Of a stretch of 9,124 nucleotides of DNA, positions 1 through 6,715 are shown piece by piece (the first letter of the stretch is position 1; each line of letters starts with the position of its first letter). Under the pieces are notes generated by a model. The model was not told the DNA's origin. It made no database searches and saw only the letters and a list, made by a program, of their open reading frames with translations. The position numbers and the translations under genes were made by a program. Origin of the DNA: Thiorhodovibrio sp. (GTDB lineage: Bacteria; Pseudomonadota; Gammaproteobacteria; Chromatiales; Chromatiaceae); assembly GCA_007128075.1 (NCBI GenBank), contig SKYD01000026.1, positions 1-9,124 on the forward strand. The letters are read 5' to 3'.

Positions 1-316
1 CAACCAAGCGTTTAAGTTCCTCACGATCCGCGCCAGCGGCTTTGAGCTTAATCAGCATCATCTCGCGCTCGATGTGCGGCCCATCGGATAGGTCGAGCAG
101 TTTGACGACATCAATCAGCTTGTTGAGCTGCTTTTTGATTTGCTCAACGATCTCGTCATTGCCGCTGGTGACCAGGGTCATGCGCGACAGCGAAGGGTCG
201 TTGGTCGGGGCAACGGTGAGCGATTCAATGTTGTAACCACGGGCGGAAAACAGTCCCGAAATGCGGGACAACGCACCCGATTCGTTTTCAACCAGCATTG
301 ATAGGATATGTCTCAT
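1..316 (-). CDS. ilvH: Acetolactate synthase small (regulatory) subunit, partial (C-terminus off the left edge)
   Basis: This is the regulatory subunit of acetohydroxyacid synthase, the first common enzyme of valine, leucine and isoleucine synthesis. It activates the large subunit and confers valine feedback inhibition. About 105 residues are visible, of roughly 160 in the family. The start MRHILSMLVENESGALSR is typical of IlvH/IlvN, and an N-terminal ACT domain spans roughly residues 3-77. Asn11, Gly14 and Asn29, which occupy the valine-binding region in the E. coli subunits, are all present, so I infer a valine-sensitive enzyme. The C-terminal domain is mostly outside the window. The ATG at 316-314 is chosen because a GAGG ribosome site (328-325) overlaps the large-subunit stop codon and sits 8 nt upstream. 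The gap to the large subunit is 10 bp, which implies co-transcription and probably translational coupling. The symbol ilvN would be an equivalent name. Confidence 0.95.
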   Translation of the reverse strand, partial: MRHILSMLVENESGALSRISGLFSARGYNIESLTVAPTNDPSLSRMTLVTSGNDEIVEQIKKQLNKLIDVVKLLDLSDGPHIEREMMLIKLKAAGADREELKRLV

Positions 317-326
317 AGATTCGGCC

Positions 327-2063
327 TCAAGCCAACTCGCGTTCGGATAGGGTGGGCGCTAGATGCATCTCATGCTGACCCTTGCCAGCGGCGATCATCG
401 GGTAAACATTCTCAGTGGGATCGACCACGACATCGAGCAGCACCAGACGATCTGTCATCGCAAACGCCTCGCGCATTGCCGCCTCCAGATTGCCGGGCTT
501 GTCAACCCGCATCCCGACATGACCAAAACTTTGCGCCAGTGCCACAAAATCAGGCAAAGCATCGACATAAGAATGGGCGTAGCGGCTTTCGTAGAAAAAT
601 TCTTGCCACTGCCGCACCATGCCCATGTAGCCGTTGTTGAGCAAAATGATCTTAATTGGCAGATCGTATTGCTTGCAGGTGGCAAGTTCTTGAATACACA
701 TCAAGATACTTGCCTCGCCAGAGATGCACGCCACCTGCGCCTGTGGATGTGCCAGTTGCACGCCCATTGCAGACGGCAGTCCAAAGCCCATAGTGCCCAG
801 CCCGCCGGAGTTAATCCAGCGCCGTGGCTGATCAAACGGGTAAAATTGTGCCGCGAACATCTGATGCTGACCGACATCGGAGGTCAGATACAGCTCGCCA
901 GCGGTGACCTGGTACAGGGTCTCGACGGCAAACTGTGGCTTGATCTTGTCGCTGTTGCGGTCGTAATTGAGACAGCCAATGCTCCGCCAAGCATCAATCT
1001 GTCGCCACCACTCAGCAAGCGCGGTGGCATCAGGCTGGGTAGTCGTCGTTTTTAACAGCCCAATCAGCTCATCCAGTACGCTGGCAACTGGGCCAACGAT
1101 AGGAATATCGACCCGCACATTTTTCGAGATCGACGACGGATCGATGTCGATATGAATAATGGTGGCATGAGGACAAAAATGCTCGATCTTGCCAGTGACC
1201 CGATCATCAAACCGCGCCCCGATGGCAATCAGACAATCGGTCTCGTGCATCGCCATGTTCGCCTCATAGGTGCCGTGCATCCCCAGCATCCCAACAAATT
1301 GGCGATCAGTCATCGGATAGGCACCCAGCCCCATCAGAGTGCTGGTGATCGGATAGCCAAGCTGGCGCACCAGGGTGGTCAACTGCGCTGCTGCCTCACC
1401 CAATACCACCCCGCCGCCGGTGTAGATCATCGGGCGTTTGGCGTTGACTAAGGCATCAAATGCCTTGCGAATCTGACCGCTATGCCCGCGCTGCGCGGGC
1501 TGATAAGAGCGAATCTCCGGCAGTTGTGCATAATCATAGGGCACTGTGATCGTCGGATCGGTGACATCTTTGGGGATGTCAACCACCACCGGTCCGGGCC
1601 GCCCTGATTGCGCCAGATAAAAGGCTTTTTTAATGGTCGCGGCAAGCTGGCGCACATCCTTGACCAAAAAATTGTGCTTGACGCAGGGGCGGGTGATGCC
1701 CACGGTATCGACCTCTTGAAAGGCATCGCTGCCAATCACTGGTGTTGGCACCTGACCCGTCAGCACCACCAGCGGGATTGAATCCATATAGGCAGTGGCA
1801 ATGCCAGTCACTGCATTGGTTGCCCCAGGTCCAGAGGTCACCAGACAGACTCCACAGCGTCCGGTGGCACGGGCATAGCCATCAGCAGCATGGGTCGCGC
1901 CCTGTTCGTGGCGGACTAAGATATGCTTGATCTGATCACCGCGCTTAAAGAGGGCATCATAGATATGCAGGACAGCGCCGCCCGGATACCCAAAAACATA
2001 ATCGACCCCTTCGTCGATCAGCGCCTGGATGGTGATTTCGGCACCAGTGAGTTCAATAGCCAC
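327..2063 (-). CDS. ilvI: Acetolactate synthase large (catalytic) subunit
   Basis: This ThDP-dependent cytosolic enzyme condenses two pyruvates to acetolactate, or pyruvate plus 2-ketobutyrate to acetohydroxybutyrate. At 578 residues it is close to E. coli IlvI. The N-terminal ThDP domain has GYPGGAVLHIYD (residues 25-36) and the catalytic glutamate E53 in RHEQGATHAADGYARATG. The central FAD-associated domain spans about 190-340 (GARFDDR at 282-288). The C-terminal ThDP domain has a metal/diphosphate motif reading GEAS at 449-452, followed by NN at 476-477. The textbook form is GDGS; recalled proteobacterial homologues often carry Glu here, so I do not read this as inactivation. The start is GTG, with GAGGA 8 nt upstream and the conserved N-terminus beginning at once. 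The gene heads a leftward operon with the small subunit, read from a promoter near 2128-2157. It could equally be called ilvB or ilvG-type; the symbol rests on similarity only. Confidence 0.96.
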   Translation of the reverse strand: MAIELTGAEITIQALIDEGVDYVFGYPGGAVLHIYDALFKRGDQIKHILVRHEQGATHAADGYARATGRCGVCLVTSGPGATNAVTGIATAYMDSIPLVVLTGQVPTPVIGSDAFQEVDTVGITRPCVKHNFLVKDVRQLAATIKKAFYLAQSGRPGPVVVDIPKDVTDPTITVPYDYAQLPEIRSYQPAQRGHSGQIRKAFDALVNAKRPMIYTGGGVVLGEAAAQLTTLVRQLGYPITSTLMGLGAYPMTDRQFVGMLGMHGTYEANMAMHETDCLIAIGARFDDRVTGKIEHFCPHATIIHIDIDPSSISKNVRVDIPIVGPVASVLDELIGLLKTTTTQPDATALAEWWRQIDAWRSIGCLNYDRNSDKIKPQFAVETLYQVTAGELYLTSDVGQHQMFAAQFYPFDQPRRWINSGGLGTMGFGLPSAMGVQLAHPQAQVACISGEASILMCIQELATCKQYDLPIKIILLNNGYMGMVRQWQEFFYESRYAHSYVDALPDFVALAQSFGHVGMRVDKPGNLEAAMREAFAMTDRLVLLDVVVDPTENVYPMIAAGKGQHEMHLAPTLSERELA

Positions 2064-2080
2064 GGGGGGATCCTCAGAAT

Positions 2081-2108
2081 CGGTGAAATTGCAATGTCGG
2101 ATTCACCG
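2081..2108. repeat. Inverted repeat in the ilv leader
   Basis: A perfect 7-bp inverted repeat, CGGTGAA at 2081-2087 and TTCACCG at 2102-2108, is separated by 14 bp. Between the arms is an 8-bp palindrome, ATTGCAAT (2088-2095). It lies downstream of the candidate ilv promoter and upstream of the ribosome site, so it could be an operator or an mRNA hairpin. No regulator can be assigned from sequence alone. Confidence 0.5.
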
Positions 2109-2127
2109 TAGATGATGAAAACAGTTA

Positions 2128-2157
2128 AAAATACAAGAGGACGCTAGGGTTGGTCAA
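2128..2157 (-). promoter_or_regulatory. Candidate sigma70 promoter for the ilv operon
   Basis: Reading leftwards, a -35 hexamer TTGACC (2157-2152, 5/6 to consensus) is followed by an 18-bp spacer and a -10 hexamer TATTTT (2133-2128, 4/6). Transcription would start near 2121 and give a leader of about 58 nt before the GTG of the large subunit. The leader seems too short for a classical Ile/Val/Leu peptide attenuator, and I see no run of such codons. It does contain the inverted repeat at 2081-2108. The call is by inspection only. Confidence 0.5.
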
Positions 2158-2176
2158 GCAGGATTGTTGAATTGCA

Positions 2177-2185
2177 TCTGGATAA
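2177..2185 (-). promoter_or_regulatory. DnaA-box-like 9-mer upstream of dnaA
   Basis: The minus strand reads TTATCCAGA, one mismatch from the DnaA box consensus TTATCCACA. It lies 52 bp before the dnaA start, a position typical of autoregulatory DnaA boxes. It is the only good candidate I see in the 174-bp divergent region, so the region does not look like a complete oriC. A single 8/9 match could be chance. Confidence 0.35.
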
Positions 2186-2237
2186 GCCGCGCTCAGACGA
2201 CTAAACTAATGGAATCCAGCCAGGAGATCAAATTAAA

Positions 2238-3566
2238 GTGAATGTTTGGGAACAATGTGTTTTTAAACTAAAAGAGGCGTTGACAACACATGAATTCAAT
2301 ACCTGGATTCTTCCATTGCAGACACGAATCGATGCGCGTTGTATGGAGCTGTTTGCCCCGAATCGATTTGTGAAAGATTGGGTTGAGCAGCATTATGAGC
2401 CCTTAATTCAGGGCATCTGCCAGCAGATGAGCGCGGGCAGTATTGACTCGATTCGTTTTGATATCGGCTCTTTAAGTCAACAGCGCGACGAGGTCAGCGC
2501 GCCCATGCGCACCCAACATGCCGGTCATCGGGCGTTGCGGCGGGCGCAATCAAATCTTAATGCCGACTTTCGATTTAACACCTTTGTCGAGGGCAAATCG
2601 AACCAAATTGCCCGCGCCGCCTCAATGCAGATTGCCCAGCATCCAGGCGCGGTCTATAACCCGCTGTTTATCTATGGCGGGGTGGGCCTTGGCAAGACCC
2701 ATCTGATGCAGGCGGCAGGCAACAGCGTGATTGATTCCAATCCTCAAGCGACGGTGATGTATGTCCATGCTGAACGCTTTGTCTCCGAGATGATCAAGGC
2801 GCTGCAACATGGGCTGATGAATGATTTTAAGCGTCGCTATCGCAGCGTTAACGCACTACTGATTGATGATGTGCAATTTTTTGGCGGCAAAGAACACTCA
2901 CAAGAGGAATTTTTTCACACTTTTAACGCATTGTTTGAGAGCAAACAGCAGATTATCCTATCGAGTGACCGTGTTCCCAAAGAGGTGTTGGGGATAGATG
3001 AACGCTTGCAGTCACGCTTTGGCTGGGGCTTGACGGTGGCGATTGCGCCGCCAGATTTAGAAACCCGGGTGGCGATCTTACACAGTAAAGCTGCTTTGTT
3101 TAAAGTGGCGTTGCCCGATGATGTGGCGTTCTTTATCGCAAAAAATTTATGTTCTAATGTGCGTGAGCTAGAAGGTGCGCTGCGCCGTCTGGTCGCCAAT
3201 GCCAGCTTTACCGGCATGGCGATCACTCTGGAATTTGCCCACGAGGCGTTGCATGACATGCTCATCGCCCAGGACAAGCAAATCACCATTGATGCGATTC
3301 AAAAAGCAGTGGCTGGATACTATAAAATCCGCGTCAATGATTTGCTTTCTGACCGGCGCACGCGCACCATCACCCGCCCGCGTCAAGTTGCCATGGCGTT
3401 GGCAAAAGAGTTGACCAACAACAGCCTGCCGGAGATCGGCAAGGCCTTTGGTGGCCGCGACCACAGTACGGTGATTCATGCCACCCGCAAGGTCAAGGCC
3501 TTGCGGACACAAGACTCCGTGATTGATGAGGATTACAGGACGCTCAGCCGCGCCCTGACCTTATGA
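2238..3566 (+). CDS. dnaA: Chromosomal replication initiator protein DnaA
   Basis: DnaA binds DnaA boxes at oriC as an ATP complex, melts the origin and helps load DnaB helicase. Domain I covers about residues 1-75, with Trp4 matching the partner-binding Trp of E. coli domain I and APNRFVKDWV at 40-49. Domain II is short (about 76-106), which explains a length of 442 against 467 in E. coli. The AAA+ domain III starts at LNADFRFNTFV (107-117). Walker A is GGVGLGKT at 147-154, Walker B is LLIDD at 207-211, and the arginine-finger segment LQSRFGWG is at 257-264. Domain IV ends with the DNA-binding signature GGRDHSTVIHA (about 405-415). The start is GTG, 11 nt after an AGGAG site at 2222-2226, and the protein begins in register with family members. 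dnaN follows on the same strand. The single DnaA-box-like site upstream suggests autoregulation. Confidence 0.98.
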   Translation: MNVWEQCVFKLKEALTTHEFNTWILPLQTRIDARCMELFAPNRFVKDWVEQHYEPLIQGICQQMSAGSIDSIRFDIGSLSQQRDEVSAPMRTQHAGHRALRRAQSNLNADFRFNTFVEGKSNQIARAASMQIAQHPGAVYNPLFIYGGVGLGKTHLMQAAGNSVIDSNPQATVMYVHAERFVSEMIKALQHGLMNDFKRRYRSVNALLIDDVQFFGGKEHSQEEFFHTFNALFESKQQIILSSDRVPKEVLGIDERLQSRFGWGLTVAIAPPDLETRVAILHSKAALFKVALPDDVAFFIAKNLCSNVRELEGALRRLVANASFTGMAITLEFAHEALHDMLIAQDKQITIDAIQKAVAGYYKIRVNDLLSDRRTRTITRPRQVAMALAKELTNNSLPEIGKAFGGRDHSTVIHATRKVKALRTQDSVIDEDYRTLSRALTL

Positions 3567-3587
3567 ATCTAACGAACAACCAATCCA

Positions 3588-3603
3588 CGCGGCTTCGGTC
3601 GCG
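3588..3603 (+). other. UUCG-tetraloop hairpin between dnaA and dnaN
   Basis: CGCGGC (3588-3593) pairs with GTCGCG (3598-3603) around a TTCG loop, including one G-U pair. The loop is closed by C-G, giving the exceptionally stable cUUCGg form in RNA. No T-run follows, so it is not an intrinsic terminator. It sits 22 nt after the dnaA stop and ends 20 nt before the dnaN ATG. Possible roles are mRNA stability, a processing boundary or modulation of dnaN translation. Confidence 0.6.
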
Positions 3604-3623
3604 CAACTGAGCGAATTTTGATT

Positions 3624-4730
3624 ATGCAGATTGAATTTGAACGAGAAGCTATTGTTCCCGCACTGGGCATGGTGGTGAATGTCGTTGAACGCCGACAAAC
3701 CTTGCCAATTTTAGGCAACCTGTTGCTACAAACCCAAGAGGACAGTGTGGCGATCACTGCCACTGATCTGGAATTACAAATCGCCACCCGCGCTGATGCC
3801 CATGTGATTGAGCCAGGCGCGATCACCTTGCCGGCGCGTAAATTTGTCGATATTTGTCGCACCCTGCCCGAACAGGCCAAAATTAAACTACAGGTCGATG
3901 GTGATCGCGTCACCGTGCGCTCAGGGCGCAGCCGATTTGTGTTGAGCACCTTGCCTGCGGTTGAATATCCAGCACTAGAAAGCAGTTTTGGTGAAGGGAC
4001 GCTGAAAATCGAGCAAGGCATCCTCAAGCGTCTGCTCGAAAAAACCGCCTTTTCTATGGCACAGCAAGATGTGCGCTACTATCTCAATGGCTTGTTGCTC
4101 GAGCTTTCAGCGGGGTTGATTCGGGTGGTTGCCACCGACGGCCATCGGCTGGCAAAGGCTGAGATGGCACTGGACGCGCTCAACGAGTGGACAGAAACCA
4201 CGCAAATGATCATTCCTGCAAAATCCGTCACTGAGATCAAACGCCTGTTGAGTCACTCCACTGAGACCGTCGAGATGGAATTTGGCTCGCGGGCGTTGGC
4301 GGTGCGTTTTATCGACACCGTGCTCACCACCAAGCTGGTCGATGGGCGTTATCCTGAGTATGAGCGGGTCATTCCCAAAAACCTGGAGTACAAAGCCATC
4401 GTCGAGCGCGATCCGATGCGTGCTGCCTTACAGCGCACCTCGATTCTCTCCAACGAAAAATACAAAGGGGTGCGGATTACTTTTACCCCTGGGCTGATGG
4501 CGCTTGATTCCAACAATCCAGAGCGTGAAGAGGCCGAGGATGAGGTGGCGATTGACTATGACGGCGATCCAATCACCATCGGTTTTAATGTCAGCTATCT
4601 AACCGATGTACTCGCCACCATTGATGGGGCGACATTCGAGGTGCAATTCTCTGACTCCAACAGCAGCGCCCTCTGGCAAGACCCTGAAACACCACAGGAA
4701 GTCTATGTCATCATGCCAATGCGGCTATAA
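3624..4730 (+). CDS. dnaN: DNA polymerase III beta subunit (sliding clamp)
   Basis: DnaN dimerises into the ring-shaped clamp that tethers polymerase III to DNA. It also recruits Hda, MutS, ligase and other partners through its hydrophobic pocket. From ATG 3624 it is 368 residues, almost the same as E. coli (366), with the three repeated clamp domains in order. Recognisable segments are RQTLPILGNLLLQ (24-36), RSGRSRFVLSTLPA, the domain-2 block QDVRYYLNGLL with ATDGHRLA, TKLVDGRYPEYERVIPKN, and the pocket-forming C-terminus VIMPMRL. An in-frame TTG at 3618 would add two residues. I prefer the ATG because it gives the family-typical MQ/MK N-terminus. The ribosome site is weak, so translational help from dnaA is possible. 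The gene lies 57 bp after dnaA and ends in a clear terminator. recF does not follow. Confidence 0.98.
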   Translation: MQIEFEREAIVPALGMVVNVVERRQTLPILGNLLLQTQEDSVAITATDLELQIATRADAHVIEPGAITLPARKFVDICRTLPEQAKIKLQVDGDRVTVRSGRSRFVLSTLPAVEYPALESSFGEGTLKIEQGILKRLLEKTAFSMAQQDVRYYLNGLLLELSAGLIRVVATDGHRLAKAEMALDALNEWTETTQMIIPAKSVTEIKRLLSHSTETVEMEFGSRALAVRFIDTVLTTKLVDGRYPEYERVIPKNLEYKAIVERDPMRAALQRTSILSNEKYKGVRITFTPGLMALDSNNPEREEAEDEVAIDYDGDPITIGFNVSYLTDVLATIDGATFEVQFSDSNSSALWQDPETPQEVYVIMPMRL

Positions 4731-4752
4731 CTAAGCTCACACTTTGTTTCAT

Positions 4753-4797
4753 CCAGACCGCGCGCATCGCCGCTGTGCGCGGCTCTGGTTGTCTTTT
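4753..4797 (+). terminator. Intrinsic terminator after dnaN
   Basis: CCAGA-CCGCGC (4753-4763) pairs with GCGCGG-C-TCTGG (4777-4788), giving an 11-bp GC-rich stem with a single-base bulge. A T-rich run (4789-4797) follows directly. The position 23 bp after the dnaN stop fits the end of a dnaA-dnaN transcript. This argues that dnaN is naturally the last gene of its unit here. Confidence 0.8.
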
Positions 4798-4887
4798 ATC
4801 AAGTTTTTCAATTGAGCAATTTTTCTAAATTTCGATTTTTTAAAATAAGGCAGCTTAATTGCGACATTATAACAGATCATGCGCTAT

Positions 4888-4916
4888 AGCCATTCACTCT
4901 GTTTTCCAGCCATTCA
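4888..4916. repeat. 9-bp direct repeat AGCCATTCA
   Basis: AGCCATTCA occurs at 4888-4896 and again at 4908-4916. The copies start exactly 20 bp apart, about two helical turns, just upstream of the REP-like element and about 160 bp before the chemoreceptor gene. It could be a paired regulator site or chance. I cannot assign a regulator. Confidence 0.45.
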
Positions 4917-4919
4917 ATC

Positions 4920-4941
4920 GTAGGAGCGGTTCGCAAACCGC
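4920..4941 (+). repeat. REP-like palindrome with a GTAG head
   Basis: GTAG (4920-4923) is followed by GA and a hairpin of GCGGTT (4926-4931) and AACCGC (4936-4941) around a CGCA loop. The layout 'GTAGGAGC plus small palindrome' matches repetitive extragenic palindromes common in Pseudomonas and other proteobacteria, which are mobilised by REP-associated tyrosine transposases. No such transposase gene lies in the window, and I see only one copy, so repetitiveness is inferred from the family pattern. Confidence 0.6.
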
Positions 4942-5063
4942 AACACCCCAGTGCCTGATAGCGTCACAGCGAGTTTTGCTGCCAACTGATGGCACACAAA
5001 GTTTGAGCTTGCCACCCAGTTTTCTTTAGACTATCTATTGAAATTTGCGATTCGTCATTGTTC

Positions 5064-5073
5064 GAGGGGGGGA
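5064..5073 (+). promoter_or_regulatory. Ribosome binding site fixing the chemoreceptor start
   Basis: A purine run GAGGGGGGGA lies 2-11 nt before ATG 5076, with its GAGG core 8 nt upstream. It supports this ATG over an in-frame TTG at 5058, which lies upstream of the site and would add six residues (MFEGGI). Confidence 0.7.
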
Positions 5074-5075
5074 TT

Positions 5076-6707
5076 ATGCTGGCGTTAAAAATGACTGTGC
5101 GTGGCAAATTAGCCTTTGCCATTGCGGTTCCGCTGCTCGGTTTTCTGCTGATGACAGTCAGTGCCTTGATGACGATGAGCAGCATCATGGAGACAGTTGA
5201 TCAGATTTATGCAGATCGCGTGGTGCCGCTGAGTGATCTTAAAGTCGTCGGTGATCGCTACACCATTGATATCTTTGATATTGTCTACAAGGTGAATTTG
5301 GGGGAGATGACCGCCAATCAGGCACGCCGCGAGCTAGAGACGACCACTTCCACTATTCGCCAACATTGGACAACCTATACTGCAACCCACCTGACTGGCA
5401 CCGAAGAACGGCTGGTCAGCGAGGCAGAAGCATTGTTTGCGCGGGCAGATCCATTGATTCAGCGACTCAAAGAACGCCTAGCCACCTCATCAGGTGACAT
5501 GACGGATCAACTTGATGAATTTGATGCACTGTTTGATTATATTGATCCGATCACCGACAAGATCAACGAATTGGTGGATTTACAACTGCGCGTCGCCAGA
5601 GAGACCCGCGATCAGGCACGGAGCAATTATCAGCAGGCGGTGATTGGGGTGATGATCGCTGGTTTCGTCATTGCTTTGATCAATCTTGGGCTGGGGCTGT
5701 TTATCTATCGCTCGGTAGCGACACCATTAAATAGCTTGCGCACGACAATCCAAGACATCTCGGAAAACTCCGATTTATCGCGTCATGCGCTGATTTTTAA
5801 TGATGCCGATGAGATCGGTCAGACCGCGCAGGCATTTAATCAGATGATCGAGATGTTGGCTGATTTGATCAGCGATCTGGTCAATGCAGCACAGCAGGTT
5901 GCCACTGCCGCTGATCAGTTATCCTCGATTAGCGAACAAACCAATCAGAATATGGACAAACAGCGCAGCGAGACCGCCATGGCGGCGACCTCGATGAACC
6001 AGATGATGTCCACCGTGCAAGCAGTTGCCAACAATGCCGCCCAAGCGGCGGATAATACGGCCGAGGCGGATCGGCTCGCCAACGAAGGACAGGAGGTGGT
6101 GCAGGAGGCGGTGAAAACCATCGATGCCTTAGCCCAAGAAATCAGCCGCACGGCCGAGGCGGTGCGCGCACTCGCCACCGATACCCAAAGCATCGGCAAG
6201 GTGCTGGAGGTGATTCGCACCATTGCCGAGCAAACCAATCTGCTTGCCCTCAATGCCGCGATTGAGGCCGCTCGCGCTGGCGAACAGGGGCGCGGCTTTG
6301 CGGTGGTGGCTGACGAGGTGCGCTCGCTGGCACAGCGCACGGCAGAATCCACCGCCGAGATTGATGGCATGATTACCAAGCTGCGCCAGGGCACCCAAGA
6401 AGTGGTCAGTGCCATGGAGGCGGGTCAAACCAACATGGAGCTATCGGTCGAGGGCGCGGGGCGTGCGGCGCAGGCCTTGCAAGCAATTGTTAAAGCCGCC
6501 TCAGCCATCAGCGAGATGACCACCCAGATTGCCAGTGCTGCCGAGCAGCAAACGGCAGTGACCAGCGAGATGAATCGCTCGATTGTCAGCATCAATGACA
6601 GCTCCGAGCATACAACGCACGCAACAACGCAAGCACAAAACGCCAGCCGTGAGCTTGCCAACCTTGCCACCCAACTCAATGCCATCGTGGCACGCTTTAA
6701 AACTTAA
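5076..6707 (+). CDS. Methyl-accepting chemotaxis protein (4HB sensor, HAMP)
   Basis: This is an inner-membrane chemoreceptor of 543 residues that would control CheA through CheW. Transmembrane segment 1 is at about 12-34. A periplasmic four-helix-bundle-like sensor follows at about 35-187, including the VVPLSDLKVVGDRY segment at 49-62. Transmembrane segment 2 is at about 188-210, then a HAMP linker at about 211-264 (ATPLNSLRTTI, DEIGQTAQAFNQM). The signalling coiled coil runs from about 265 to the end. The conserved hairpin tip occupies about 377-420, with EQTNLLALNAAIEAARAGE and GRGFAVVADEVRSLAQRT. Flanking Glu/Gln-rich helices offer methylation sites. No C-terminal CheR/CheB-docking pentapeptide is seen: the protein ends ARFKT. 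The ligand is unknown. ATG 5076 is preferred over TTG 5058 because of the purine-rich site. ftsY follows after 8 bp, so the two are probably co-transcribed, an unusual pairing. Confidence 0.95.
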   Translation: MLALKMTVRGKLAFAIAVPLLGFLLMTVSALMTMSSIMETVDQIYADRVVPLSDLKVVGDRYTIDIFDIVYKVNLGEMTANQARRELETTTSTIRQHWTTYTATHLTGTEERLVSEAEALFARADPLIQRLKERLATSSGDMTDQLDEFDALFDYIDPITDKINELVDLQLRVARETRDQARSNYQQAVIGVMIAGFVIALINLGLGLFIYRSVATPLNSLRTTIQDISENSDLSRHALIFNDADEIGQTAQAFNQMIEMLADLISDLVNAAQQVATAADQLSSISEQTNQNMDKQRSETAMAATSMNQMMSTVQAVANNAAQAADNTAEADRLANEGQEVVQEAVKTIDALAQEISRTAEAVRALATDTQSIGKVLEVIRTIAEQTNLLALNAAIEAARAGEQGRGFAVVADEVRSLAQRTAESTAEIDGMITKLRQGTQEVVSAMEAGQTNMELSVEGAGRAAQALQAIVKAASAISEMTTQIASAAEQQTAVTSEMNRSIVSINDSSEHTTHATTQAQNASRELANLATQLNAIVARFKT

Positions 6708-6710
6708 GGA
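6706..6710 (+). promoter_or_regulatory. ftsY ribosome site overlapping the chemoreceptor stop
   Basis: AAGGA at 6706-6710 begins within the TAA stop of the chemoreceptor gene and lies 5 nt before the ftsY ATG at 6716. This layout favours translational coupling of the two genes on one transcript. Confidence 0.6.
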
Positions 6711-6715
6711 ACACC

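Larger units (their letters stand above)
4731..5075. other. Gene-free region between dnaN and the chemoreceptor
   Basis: No credible coding region is visible in these 345 bp. From left to right it holds the dnaN terminator and a strongly AT-rich stretch (about 4795-4880). A TATAAC hexamer at 4868-4873 (5/6 to a -10 element) has no good -35. Further along are a 9-bp direct repeat (4888-4916), a REP-like palindrome (4920-4941) and a small TGCCA/TGGCA hairpin (4980-4994). The chemoreceptor promoter should lie here, but I cannot fix it. Confidence 0.6.

Noticed and set aside
363..1055. A 230-codon open frame on the plus strand
   Set aside because: It lies wholly antisense to the well-conserved acetolactate synthase gene, has no recognisable domain and no ribosome site.
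3618..3623. TTG at 3618 as the dnaN start
   Set aside because: It would add only two residues, has no better ribosome site, and the ATG at 3624 matches the family N-terminus.
4990..5006. TGGCAC as the -24 part of a sigma54 promoter for the chemoreceptor
   Set aside because: The required TTGC element is not at the right spacing; GTTT occupies the -12 position.
4964..5188. A 74-codon minus-strand open frame reaching into the gene-free region
   Set aside because: It overlaps the start of the chemoreceptor gene and shows no family resemblance.
5945..6415. A 156-codon open frame on the minus strand
   Set aside because: It is the Ala/Ser-rich reverse shadow of the chemoreceptor coiled coil, a common artefact in such repetitive helical genes.
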